Shown: positions 43,522 to 51,817 of the stretch, in pieces
How the letters are laid out: each line of letters opens with the position of its first letter
Numbering within the stretch: position 1 is the stretch's first letter
Assembly: GCA_001464765.1 (NCBI GenBank)
Contig: LNDV01000039.1
Span: 1 to 64,000 of the forward strand
Reading direction: 5' to 3'
Length of the DNA stretch: 64,000 bases
Source of the DNA: Betaproteobacteria bacterium Ga0077526
GTDB taxonomy: Bacteria > Pseudomonadota > Gammaproteobacteria > Burkholderiales > Ga0077523
Position numbers and translations under genes: made by a program
The notes under the pieces: model-generated
Told to the model about the DNA's origin: nothing
What the model saw: only the letters and a program-made list of their open reading frames with translations
The model's database searches: none

Positions 43522-43748
43522 TTCGTCGCGCTCTGTGGCTTGGGCTTGTGCTCCTGGGGCTCAATTGGACGCTGCGTCCGCAGTACGGGCCCCTCCTCTT
43601 TCTCGGCATACCACTTGTCACGACCGGATGCATGGTGCTGCTGCGTTCGTATGGATTGACCGGCGGCGATGAGAACGGCGGACGGATGCCGCGCAGTAGT
43701 GCCTTCGACGTCAACGGCTTCGGTGGATGTGGCTGCTGTGGCTGCTGA
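43518..43748 (+). CDS. Small membrane protein with Cys-rich tail
   Basis: A 76-residue protein can be read from GTG 43518, which overlaps the upstream PEP-CTERM gene stop (GTGA). It has two hydrophobic helices (LWLGLVLLGLNWTL and YGPLLFLGIPLVTTGCMVLL), a polar stretch, and ends in GFGGCGCCGC. The frame is also open upstream within the PEP-CTERM gene, but that part lacks features. I do not recognise the family. The coupling suggests it is made with the PEP-CTERM protein. Confidence 0.6.
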   Translation: MIRRALWLGLVLLGLNWTLRPQYGPLLFLGIPLVTTGCMVLLRSYGLTGGDENGGRMPRSSAFDVNGFGGCGCCGC

Positions 43749-43859
43749 GTCGAACCTCGACCTGACGTGGTGACCTCGGCCCTCTGCCGGCGGAGAACTT
43801 CGGAAGGTCGGATCGATTGACGCGGATCGTTCTTGCCCGAAGGACGCCGCCAAGACGGA

Positions 43860-44711
43860 TCAGCGGTCGTGACGAAGTCGCCCCACGAACCGCCCGCCGC
43901 TCAACCGCCCCTCCCGGAACAACCCGACGAAGAAGCTGTAGTAGTCGTCCCAGTCCTTCGAGCGGCCTTCGCCGAACTTGCGGGCGGTTTCCGTGCCGAG
44001 ACTTCGGTACATCGCCAGCCGCTCCTCGAGGATGGTCGTCCACTCACCACCGAGGTCATCGACGGATACGATCTCGAAACCGCTCGCCTGCATCTGGTCC
44101 TGGTAGCCGCGCATCGTCCCGAGAACCGGGAACTGCATCTCGGCCGCAAGGCGTGCAGCGTCGGCGGCAGACAGCGCCTCCGAGGCGAGGATGTCGGTGA
44201 AGGCGATCACGCCGCCGGGCTTCAGGACGCGCGCGCATTCGGCGATGAGCCTGGGCTTGTCGGGCACGTGGCACCAGGCTTCCTGCCCGATGACGGCATC
44301 GAACTCGCCGGCGGAGAACGGCATCTCGAGCGCATTGCCGTGCACGAACGTCACGAGCCCGTCGAGGCCGACGCGGCGCGTCAGTCGTTGTGCTGACTCG
44401 AAGCGGCTCAGCGTGAGATCGAGACCGACGACGCGACAGCCGACGCGGTGTGCGAGATACCGGGCGGGACCGCCCATGCCACTGCAGACATCGAGCACGC
44501 GGTGCTCAGCCCGCAGGCCGGCGCGAGCGATCAGCGCGTCGTTCGCGGCGAGCCCGCCGTAGTGATCCTGGTCGTGCTGCAGAAGGTCGTCCGGTGTCAG
44601 CCGGTCGAGGTCGAGGCCCCGCCCTTCGAGCGCCCGGAGAATCTGGTCTTCGTTGATGGGATGGGCGTCGTAGTAACCGACGACGCCATCCAGCCCTGCT
44701 GTGGTCCCCAT
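43860..44711 (-). CDS. SAM-dependent methyltransferase, class I
   Basis: The 283-residue enzyme from ATG 44711 (GGGAGGGAG upstream) has the SAM motif VLDVCSGMGGPARYLA, motif II VVGLDLTLSRFESA and motif III CARVLKPGGVIAFTDIL. The layout resembles small-molecule N- or C-methyltransferases of the sarcosine/phosphoethanolamine type. The substrate cannot be named from sequence. It lies 83 bp downstream of the HDOD gene on the same strand; an upstream extension of the frame overlaps that gene and is not used. Confidence 0.88.
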   Translation of the reverse strand: MGTTAGLDGVVGYYDAHPINEDQILRALEGRGLDLDRLTPDDLLQHDQDHYGGLAANDALIARAGLRAEHRVLDVCSGMGGPARYLAHRVGCRVVGLDLTLSRFESAQRLTRRVGLDGLVTFVHGNALEMPFSAGEFDAVIGQEAWCHVPDKPRLIAECARVLKPGGVIAFTDILASEALSAADAARLAAEMQFPVLGTMRGYQDQMQASGFEIVSVDDLGGEWTTILEERLAMYRSLGTETARKFGEGRSKDWDDYYSFFVGLFREGRLSGGRFVGRLRHDR

Positions 44712-44793
44712 GTTCCGCTCCCTCCCCTCGGGGAGTGTAGCCGGCTGTGCTGCTGCCGGCCAAGCCCCGCGACGGAAACGAAACGGACCGGGT

Positions 44794-45768
44794 TCAGCTC
44801 GGCAGGCGGGCGAGCTGTTCGATGCGCGCGCTCTGGCGTGCCACGCGCTCGATGATGCTGTCGATGCGGTGGTGCAGGCCCAGCGCGGCCAGCGCGGCAC
44901 TCACGGTCTCCGGCACTTCGCCGGAACAGCCCATGGGGTAGTCCTCCGGCGCACGGAAATCCGACAGTTCGTGGTCCAGGACCTCGTCGTGAAGATGGTC
45001 GGCGATCTGGACGATGGACGTGACCGGACTGTCGTGCCGTGCGAACGGCAGGTGGTGCGTTGCCGCCACCTTTGCAAGGCGCTCGGGCGCATTCCAGCCT
45101 TTGAGGAGACTTTCGCCAAGGCGCGTGTGCGCCTCGACGAACTTCGCATGCAGCGGCGTGCCTCGGCAGTAGCCGGCCTGGATGAACCGGCCCATGGCCT
45201 TGGGCTCGGCCCAGCTCAGCGCCAGCGTGCCCACGTCGTGCAGCAGCGCCGAGGTGTAGCTGATGCCGGAGTCCGCATCCGGATCGTCCAATGCCGACGC
45301 GATCTCGCGGGCGCAGAACGCCGTGATCAGGTATTCGAGCCAGAGGGTATCGAGCAGGGAGTCGTCGGGAATGCGCGACGCGTGCCGCACCCACAACCCG
45401 AAGAGCTGCGTGAAGGTGGCCTCGAACGCGTTGTAGAGCCCGAGGCGGATGATCGAGGACTTCACGTCGGTGATCGGCTTGCCGCCGCGCATGTGGATCG
45501 CGGAGTTCGCAAGTCCGAGCAGGCGTGCGGTGAGGATCGGGTCGCTTTCCACGATCTCGGTCACCTCCGCCACGGCGAGCGGGGCATCGCGGTCCACGCG
45601 AAGCAGCTTGAAGGTGAGCGGCGACACGGGCGGCATCGAGTGCTCCGTCCGCGAGAGCCGTTCCCAGTCTCCGAACAGGGCATCGAGCGTCTGCTCGTCC
45701 TCGGCGGGCAGAGCCAGGATGGGGGGCCGTGTCCGCACGGCCGGGGCGACTGCCTGGGCTTCCATCAT
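44794..45768 (-). CDS. HDOD domain protein
   Basis: The 324-residue cytoplasmic protein has an HDOD core: MPPVSPLTFKLLRV, SDPILTARLLGLANSA, VKSSIIRLGLYNAFEATFTQ and TSALLHDVGTLALS. HDOD proteins act in signalling and usually lack true HD hydrolase activity; a partner is not evident. It starts 33 bp after the decarboxylase gene on the same strand and is probably co-transcribed with it. Confidence 0.9.
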   Translation of the reverse strand: MMEAQAVAPAVRTRPPILALPAEDEQTLDALFGDWERLSRTEHSMPPVSPLTFKLLRVDRDAPLAVAEVTEIVESDPILTARLLGLANSAIHMRGGKPITDVKSSIIRLGLYNAFEATFTQLFGLWVRHASRIPDDSLLDTLWLEYLITAFCAREIASALDDPDADSGISYTSALLHDVGTLALSWAEPKAMGRFIQAGYCRGTPLHAKFVEAHTRLGESLLKGWNAPERLAKVAATHHLPFARHDSPVTSIVQIADHLHDEVLDHELSDFRAPEDYPMGCSGEVPETVSAALAALGLHHRIDSIIERVARQSARIEQLARLPS

Positions 45769-45801
45769 CGCGAAGCCCTCCCGGCATCGGCCAATGTGCG
45801 A

Positions 45802-47478
45802 TCAGCCGCCGAAGCCGTCCGCGACCGGCACGTCCAGGAGCCAGGTCTTGCCGCTGCGGGAGGCTTCCCGCAGGGCCGGCTCGAACTCGTCCGGATGCTC
45901 GATCCGGCGGGCGCGCACGCCCATGGAAGTGGCGAGCGCGACGAAATCGATGGGCGGGTCCCGGAGGTCCATGCCGATGAATCGATCGGTGCCCCGGAAG
46001 GCCTTGAGCCGTTCCTTGAGGATGCGGTAGCTGCGGTTGTTCGCGATGACATAGGTGATCGGACGCTCCAGGTGGGCTGCTGTCCAGAGCGCCTGGATGG
46101 AATACATCGCACTGCCGTCGCCGACCAGCGCGACGACGGGGCGATCGGGCAGCGCCAGGCTGATGCCGACGGCACCGCCCATGGCAAACCCGATCCCTCC
46201 GGACGCGAGGCCATAGAAGCTCTGGCTGTCCCGCAGCCGCAGGAAACCGAGCAGCGGGAAACCGGTGGTGAGAGCTTCCTCCAAGACCACAGCGTCGTCG
46301 GGGATGGCATCCGAAAGCACCTTGGACAGGTAGGAGGTTGCCAACGGCATCTGCCCCGACAACTTTAGGGCTTCCCCCACCGCCCTCACCCGCCGGACGG
46401 TCCAGTTGTCCTCGGCAATGGCGCGCAGCCGACCCGCCGCCGCCTCCCGCGCCAGAGCATCCATCCTGGCACGAAGGACTTCCACCAGCGCCCGCAGGGT
46501 CGTGCCGACGTCCGCGCGGACGGCGATCTCGGCCGGATAGTTCTTCCCGAGTTCCCAATCCCGTTCCGCGATCTGGATCACGACGCGGCCAGGCGGCATC
46601 GCGTCGGTCAGGCTGTGGACCGACATCCGCAGCACGTCCGAGCCCAGGAATACGAGCATGTCGTAGGGTTCCAGCGCGGCGCGTACCTGCTGCTGATTGC
46701 GTGTGAGCGCGCCCAGAAAGGCCGGATGCTCGGACCGGAACTGCGCGGCATACGGGACCGTCTGCTGCAGGACCGGTATCCCCAGGGTTTCGGCGAGCAA
46801 CGCTGCGTCATCCAATGCATCCCGCACCGCGAGTTCGTGCCCGGCGATCAGCACAGGGTTGCGAGCAGCGAGCAGCCGGTCGGCCAGCCGGTTGAGCACG
46901 GCGTCGTCGGGCCGGACACCCAGTTCGACCCGGGTAGGCGCACCGAGGTCGAGCGCGGCCTCACCGTCGAGCACATCGCCCGGCAGGCTCAGGAACACGG
47001 GCCCGGTGGGCGGCGTCAGCGCGACCTTCGCCGCGCGCCGGATGATGCGCGGGAGGTCTTCCACCCGGGTGCATTCGATCGCCCACTTCACCAGTGGCTG
47101 CGCAATGGGCACGAGCGGGTCGTACAGCAGCGGCTCCATGAGCCCGTGCCCCTGCTCCTGCTGGCCCGCGGTGATGAGCACCGGCGAGCCGTAGAACTTG
47201 GCGTTGTAGATGGACCCCATCGCGTTGCCCAGACCAGGCGCGACATGCACGTTGCAGGCGGCGAGGCGGCCGCTGGCTCTCGCGTAGCCGTCGGCCATCG
47301 CGACCACCACGGATTCCTGCAGGCCCAGTACGTAGTCGATGCGGGACTGCTCGCCCAGGGCCTCCATGATCGCGAGCTCGGTCGTGCCGGGGTTGCCGAA
47401 CATCGTGTCGACGCCCTCGGAGGCGAGCAGTTCCAGGAAGGCCGCGCGGCCGGTCAGCGTGCGAAGCGGATCACTCAT
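45802..47478 (-). CDS. ThDP-dependent decarboxylase, benzoylformate decarboxylase-like
   Basis: The 558-residue enzyme has the pyrimidine domain with catalytic Glu (GLQESVVVAMADGYARASGR), a central domain, and the ThDP-binding motif VGDGSAMYSIQALWTAA ending in NN. FGNPGTTE and NVHVAPGLGNAMGSIYNA match the active-site Ser/His regions of benzoylformate decarboxylase (MdlC), and AGQQ is also shared. No other mandelate-pathway gene is nearby, so another 2-oxo acid is possible. crcB lies 83 bp upstream on the same strand. Confidence 0.85.
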   Translation of the reverse strand: MSDPLRTLTGRAAFLELLASEGVDTMFGNPGTTELAIMEALGEQSRIDYVLGLQESVVVAMADGYARASGRLAACNVHVAPGLGNAMGSIYNAKFYGSPVLITAGQQEQGHGLMEPLLYDPLVPIAQPLVKWAIECTRVEDLPRIIRRAAKVALTPPTGPVFLSLPGDVLDGEAALDLGAPTRVELGVRPDDAVLNRLADRLLAARNPVLIAGHELAVRDALDDAALLAETLGIPVLQQTVPYAAQFRSEHPAFLGALTRNQQQVRAALEPYDMLVFLGSDVLRMSVHSLTDAMPPGRVVIQIAERDWELGKNYPAEIAVRADVGTTLRALVEVLRARMDALAREAAAGRLRAIAEDNWTVRRVRAVGEALKLSGQMPLATSYLSKVLSDAIPDDAVVLEEALTTGFPLLGFLRLRDSQSFYGLASGGIGFAMGGAVGISLALPDRPVVALVGDGSAMYSIQALWTAAHLERPITYVIANNRSYRILKERLKAFRGTDRFIGMDLRDPPIDFVALATSMGVRARRIEHPDEFEPALREASRSGKTWLLDVPVADGFGG

Positions 47479-47561
47479 GGTTCGGGTCGGGCCTCTCGGA
47501 AGCGGCTGGTCGCGGCACTCTGGCGCCTCGCACGATCAGCCACTGGGTTGGGTGGCGGCGG

Positions 47562-47945
47562 TCAGCCCGCGAGCGACTTCACGGTCTGGATGCCGAGATA
47601 GGTGAAGAACAGGGAACCCAGCAGGTGCACGCCGGAATGGGCGAGCGCCCAGCCGAACTGGCCCCGCGAGAGCAGATTGACCGCTTCGGCCGAGAACGTG
47701 GAGAACGTGGTGAGAGCACCGAGAAAGCCGGTGACCACCAGCAGGCGCACTTCCGGCGGGAGATCGGCGCGCAGACCGAGCCATTGCACCGCGACGCCGA
47801 TGAGATAGCCGCCGACGAGATTGGCGACCAGCGTGCCGATGGGCAGCAAAGGATTGACGGCGTTCAGCGCGAGGCCGAGCGCCCAGCGCAACCACGCCCC
47901 GAGCACCGCCCCCACGCCCACTGCCAGAAGCCCGCTGCCCGTCAC
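47562..47945 (-). CDS. crcB: Fluoride channel CrcB/Fluc
   Basis: The 127-residue four-helix membrane protein has the family motifs GTLVANLVGGYLIG and GFLGALTTFSTFS. Dimers export fluoride. The start is GTG 47945 with AAGGGGGA six bases upstream. I looked for a fluoride riboswitch in the 102 bp before it and saw none. Confidence 0.95.
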   Translation of the reverse strand: MTGSGLLAVGVGAVLGAWLRWALGLALNAVNPLLPIGTLVANLVGGYLIGVAVQWLGLRADLPPEVRLLVVTGFLGALTTFSTFSAEAVNLLSRGQFGWALAHSGVHLLGSLFFTYLGIQTVKSLAG

Positions 47946-48047
47946 GGCCGTCCCCCTTCAGGAAATTGCCGAGGATCATAGCAGCGGGGAACCAGGACAC
48001 CTCGCGTCGCGAGAGCGGCCCCGAGCGACGCCCGTCGGACGGCACCG

Positions 48048-48791
48048 TCAGGGCAGTTCGAATCCGTACTTGCGAAGGATCTTCCGCGCCGGCTCGGTCT
48101 GGACGAACTGCACGAACATCTGCCCCACCTTCTCGGCACCGCCGCCCTTCACCACCGCGATCGGATACACGACGGGCTCCGCGGTCTGCACTTCGAAGGC
48201 CACCTTGACGCGCGAGGCCAGCAGCAGCGCATCGGTCAGATACACGAAGCCGGCATCGACCTCGCCGCGGGCCACGTAGTCGAGCGCCTGCCGGACGTTC
48301 TGCGTGTTCACGAACTTCGGCTTCAGTGCGTCCCAGTGCCCCGACGCGGTGAGCGCGCCCTTCGCGTACCGCCCCGCCGGCACCGAATCCGGATTGCCGA
48401 TGGCAATGCGCTGGACGTCCGCCGCGCCGAGATCGGCGATCGACTTGGGCTGCGCACTGCCGTCGATCGCGACGGCCAGCACGAGTCGGTTGCGCGCGAA
48501 GTTGGCGCGGGTCGCCGGAAGAATCAGCTTCTGCTTGTCGGCACGATCCATCGTGTCCTGATCCGCCGACGCGAACACATCCACCGGGGCACCGCGAGAC
48601 ATCTGCTGCAACAGCTGGCCGGACGCGCCGGTGTTGAGCAGCACACGATGGGGCGGATTGGCCTGCTCGAATGCGCGTGCGATTTCCGTGAAGGCATCGC
48701 GTAGGCTGGCCGCCGCGCTCACCGTGACATCGAGTGCGAAGGCTGGACCGCAGACGAACAGCCAGACCGCCAGGACAGGAATGAAGCGCAT
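48048..48791 (-). CDS. modA: Molybdate ABC transporter substrate-binding protein ModA
   Basis: The 247-residue periplasmic protein has a signal peptide (FIPVLAVWLFVCGPAFA) and ModA motifs: VSAAASLRDAF, NTGASGQLLQQ, RGAPVDVFASADQ, FARNRLVL, IAIGNPDSVPAGRYAKGAL and VARGEVDAGFVYLTDALL. It starts at ATG 48791 with AAGGA upstream, 29 bp after a phosphate-type porin on the same strand. Its permease and ATPase partners (modBC) are not adjacent but occur 14 kb away at 62.4-63.8 kb. An uptake role for molybdate or a similar oxyanion is likely. Confidence 0.9.
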   Translation of the reverse strand: MRFIPVLAVWLFVCGPAFALDVTVSAAASLRDAFTEIARAFEQANPPHRVLLNTGASGQLLQQMSRGAPVDVFASADQDTMDRADKQKLILPATRANFARNRLVLAVAIDGSAQPKSIADLGAADVQRIAIGNPDSVPAGRYAKGALTASGHWDALKPKFVNTQNVRQALDYVARGEVDAGFVYLTDALLLASRVKVAFEVQTAEPVVYPIAVVKGGGAEKVGQMFVQFVQTEPARKILRKYGFELP

Positions 48792-48820
48792 CGGAGTTCC
48801 TTTCATCTTTGACACTCGCA

Positions 48821-50488
48821 TCAGAAGAAGTCGAATTGGGCGCGCATCTCCAGCGCGCGCTCGTTCTCCAGAACCTTGCCATTGGCGATGACCGGGCCGC
48901 CGAAGTTCGTGTGGACGAGGTTGATCATGTAAGCCGTGTAAGCGGTGGGAATCCACTTTAGGGCCACGGTCCAGGCGTTGGCCCGGTCGGTCGACTGGGT
49001 CACGGCGGGTGCCAGCGTGTTCGGCCCGTTGACGCCGGTGACATCGGTTCCGGGGCCGGGGGCAAAGTCCCGACCGTCCCAGTAGCTGAATCGCAGCGCC
49101 GCGAGCAGCGCGCCCCAGCCGCTGTCCTTGCCGAGCGCGAACTGGTTGTCGGGACGGATGCGGCCGAACACGCCATTGCGATAGCTGTCGGCAAAGTGTT
49201 CTCCCGTGATGAGCCAGGCCGCGGAGAAGTACCCCGCCTCGATGTCCTTGGCGACGTTGCCACCGCCGTTCAGCTGGCCGGTATAGGTGGCCTTGAACGT
49301 CTCCGCCTGAAACTTCAGGTTCCGCCAGGCAACGATCGTCTCGAGGCCCTGGATGACACGCTCGATGCTGATCGCCGCCGTCGTGCTGCCCTGGTTGTTG
49401 AAGGGGCGCGGATTGAAGAACGTGATGCCACGCCCTTCCGAAATCGCCGACGGTGCGCGGTAGCCGCAGGGATTCGTCGCGCTGATCGTCCCGGTCGGGG
49501 GACAGTAGTTCGCCTGATCGCCCGACTTGTAGTTGACGCCGAAATGCAGCACCCAGTTCTGCAGATCCGCCCACTCGGCCGCATTGCCCGTGACCCGCAC
49601 CGTGACGTCCTTGCCCTGCGCCCGGGACTCCACCGCAGCGCGCTGGAACTCGTCCACATTGGTGCCGGTGCCGTTGGTGATGCTGATCCCGTAGTTCCAA
49701 CCCGTGGCGGGCACGCCGCTCACCATGAAGCCGCGGTCGAAGAGCACGTTGTTCTGCGGCGCCTGGATGAGGTTGGCCGCCATGCTGCGCTCCTGGAAGT
49801 CGAGCGGCCAGGTGGCCATCGTGGCCTCGATCCCGAACTGGGGCTTGAACTGACCGACCCGCAGTCGGAACCAGGGCGAAGGTGCGAAATCCAGAAAAGC
49901 CTGATGCAACGATCCGGCCGATGGCGTCCCCGCCTGAGTCGAGAGACCCAGGGCGTGCTCGGCCTCCACCAGGGCGGAGAACACGCGCGCGATGGTGAAT
50001 CCCAGACCCGTGCGCGCACGGCGAACGGCGAAGGTGTCGGCGCCGGCGTCCGAATCCGCGAAGCTCCGGTAATCGAATTGCGCCCGCGCGGTTGCGCGCA
50101 GGGCCCACCGGCCCGCCGGGTCCTCGAGGATGATCCCCTCGCCGAGACGCATGTTGGGCAACAGGGAGTCCGCTCTCGCCTGTAGCGTCCCCAGACGCTC
50201 CTTGGTGTCGGTCGCCTCGAACTGGATGTCGCGGATCTCCTTGCGGGTGGGCGGCCTTTCTGCCGGCTTCGTCGCCGTAGCCTGCCCCGCATCCGGTTGC
50301 GCTCTGGTGCGTGCCACTTCGTCGCGCAAGCCGTCCAGTTCCCGAACCAGCGTACGCACCTTGTCCTCTAGCGCCCGGATGCGCTCCGCCTGGTCCTCCT
50401 CGGCACCTTGTGCGCCCCCGCACAGGACAAGTCCTGCCCAGAGCGTCCGCGCCAGTGCGCGCCGCCCGATCGCCTGCCAACCCGCCAT
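48821..50488 (-). CDS. Phosphate-selective porin O/P family protein
   Basis: The 555-residue outer-membrane protein has a signal peptide (ending near CGGAQGA), an N-terminal coiled coil (about 33-60, ERIRALEDKVRTLVRELDGL) and a second helical region at about 85-112. The rest is a beta barrel of the OprO/OprP type (RFRLRVGQFKPQFG-like strands, RALEMRAQFDFF at the end). It ends in Phe, as barrel proteins do. It precedes modA by 29 bp, so it may admit oxyanions for that binding protein. The promoter region contains three copies of a 12-bp motif. Confidence 0.87.
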   Translation of the reverse strand: MAGWQAIGRRALARTLWAGLVLCGGAQGAEEDQAERIRALEDKVRTLVRELDGLRDEVARTRAQPDAGQATATKPAERPPTRKEIRDIQFEATDTKERLGTLQARADSLLPNMRLGEGIILEDPAGRWALRATARAQFDYRSFADSDAGADTFAVRRARTGLGFTIARVFSALVEAEHALGLSTQAGTPSAGSLHQAFLDFAPSPWFRLRVGQFKPQFGIEATMATWPLDFQERSMAANLIQAPQNNVLFDRGFMVSGVPATGWNYGISITNGTGTNVDEFQRAAVESRAQGKDVTVRVTGNAAEWADLQNWVLHFGVNYKSGDQANYCPPTGTISATNPCGYRAPSAISEGRGITFFNPRPFNNQGSTTAAISIERVIQGLETIVAWRNLKFQAETFKATYTGQLNGGGNVAKDIEAGYFSAAWLITGEHFADSYRNGVFGRIRPDNQFALGKDSGWGALLAALRFSYWDGRDFAPGPGTDVTGVNGPNTLAPAVTQSTDRANAWTVALKWIPTAYTAYMINLVHTNFGGPVIANGKVLENERALEMRAQFDFF

Positions 50489-50794
50489 CGTTGTCGTTCC
50501 CCTCGAAGCCGGTACGGTCCCGCGTAGTCAGCGGGATCTCGACCGATGCCTTCGTTATTCTCTCGCGTATACAACGAAGGCGTCAATACCGGCACTCGGC
50601 GCCGACCCGGCGATTCGGCCCCGCCACTGGTTTGAAAAGGGGCACGGCGGTCCTTCAACGAAGGCATCGCATCGGCGAGTTCCACTCCCCTCGTCGGGTA
50701 CGGGCGGCCCGAAGGCCTCGGGTCGCCGGAACGATGACCTGTCATACAGCGCGGGCAAACTCGCCGCATCTGCGTTTTGAGGGAGGAGACAGGC
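50489..50794. promoter_or_regulatory. Divergent promoter region with three copies of a 12-bp motif
   Basis: The 306 bp between the porin and a small hypothetical gene contains GATGCCTTCGTT (50545-50556), its inverted near-copy AACGAAGGCGTC (50573-50584) and a further exact inverted copy AACGAAGGCATC (50657-50668). The first two form a 12-bp inverted repeat with a 16 bp spacer. This is a candidate operator for the porin-modA unit. Nothing else is seen in the stretch. Confidence 0.45.
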
Positions 50795-51112
50795 GTGAAC
50801 AACGTCCGGCAGATCGTCCGGGAAGTCATCTACGACACGACGGAGTCGGACTTCGTCGCATCGGCCACGCACCATGACGGGGACGACCGCAGTTTCGATA
50901 TCGCCCTGTACAGGACCGTCTGCGAGAACTGGTTTCTCGTCGTGAGCAGCGACGAGCGCGCGCGCACGTCCGTGACGCCGCTATCGCGCGATCAGGCCTG
51001 CGCGTGGTGCCTCGAACAGGGCGTGGATCCTCGCCTGATTCGCTTCTACTTCGAGCCCCGCCCCTTCGGCGTTTCCGTTGCCAGGCCGGACGACCGGTAC
51101 CTGGCCGCGTAG
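50795..51112 (+). CDS. Hypothetical protein, 105 residues
   Basis: GTG 50795 is preceded by a strong GGGAGGAG; an upstream in-frame TTG (50777) would place the ribosome site inside the gene. The soluble, acidic protein begins MNNVRQIVREVIYDTTESDF and contains two Trp and two Cys (RTVCENWFLVV, ACAWCLEQG). I do not recognise a family. It diverges from the porin-modA unit. Confidence 0.65.
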   Translation: MNNVRQIVREVIYDTTESDFVASATHHDGDDRSFDIALYRTVCENWFLVVSSDERARTSVTPLSRDQACAWCLEQGVDPRLIRFYFEPRPFGVSVARPDDRYLAA

Positions 51113-51121
51113 GGAAGGTTC

Positions 51122-51601
51122 CTACGGAGCGAGGAACATCGCTCTTTCGGGTTCCGCCGGCGCCTCGACCTCGACGCGAACGCGGTAGCCGACAGCAGCG
51201 ACTGTGCGAGCAATCGGCTTTGCAGCGGGCGCACCGGGTACCGAACGGAATGCGTCGTAGACGCTCATCAGAGTCGCATCGGGCGGCACCGTCGGCATCG
51301 CACCATCTCCGACTTCCAGGTCCACGCGGTCACCGGCAAGGACCTCGGCATCATCCACTTTGGCGAAGAGGCTGCCCCGCCCGTCCGGAAGCGGCTCAAC
51401 CAGTCGCACCTCCACCCAGATCGGCACACCCGCTCGTCGGCTCGTGAGATCGCGCGCCATCAGGATGCCCTGCAAGGGCTCCTCATACACACTGACCACG
51501 GTCCCACCTACCCGCGCCGGCGCTTTGTCGCGCTCGCCGGCACACCCCCCGACGATCGCGCAGAAAGCGAGCGCGGTCCAGAACGTCTTCGAATGAAACA
51601 A
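51122..51601 (-). CDS. Hypothetical lipoprotein
   Basis: The 159-residue protein has a type II signal peptide ending in IVGGC-AG (Cys20 is the likely lipidation site), then a predicted beta-rich domain (GGTVVSVYEEPLQGILMARD, IWVEVRLVEPLPDGRGSLFA). The TTG start at 51601 has a strong AGGGGGAG ribosome site. The family is unknown. It converges with the 105-residue gene, with only nine bases between the stops. Confidence 0.65.
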   Translation of the reverse strand: MFHSKTFWTALAFCAIVGGCAGERDKAPARVGGTVVSVYEEPLQGILMARDLTSRRAGVPIWVEVRLVEPLPDGRGSLFAKVDDAEVLAGDRVDLEVGDGAMPTVPPDATLMSVYDAFRSVPGAPAAKPIARTVAAVGYRVRVEVEAPAEPERAMFLAP

Positions 51602-51817
51602 CTTCTCCCCCTGGCCAAGTCCGGTTTCGGCTGCTGACCGGGGGCGAGAGCCGACGGTGCGCCGTTCTCCGTCCTAACGGCCGGGCTCGAAAGAACTGAA
51701 CGTGCCGAACGGCACAGGGGAACGCGCCGTGCCCATGCCCGCGGCCGGGCATGGGACATCGAAAACACCCGACTGGCGAGGGGCACGTCGCCATGCCCCT
51801 CTTCGGGATCGGGAACC

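Noticed and set aside
47946..48047. Fluoride riboswitch before crcB
   Set aside because: No match to the conserved core of that riboswitch was seen in the 102 bp leader.
48048..50480. An 810-codon frame that appears to fuse a long unknown region to ModA
   Set aside because: The upstream part is an out-of-frame reading of the porin gene. ModA has its own ATG, ribosome site and signal peptide at 48791.
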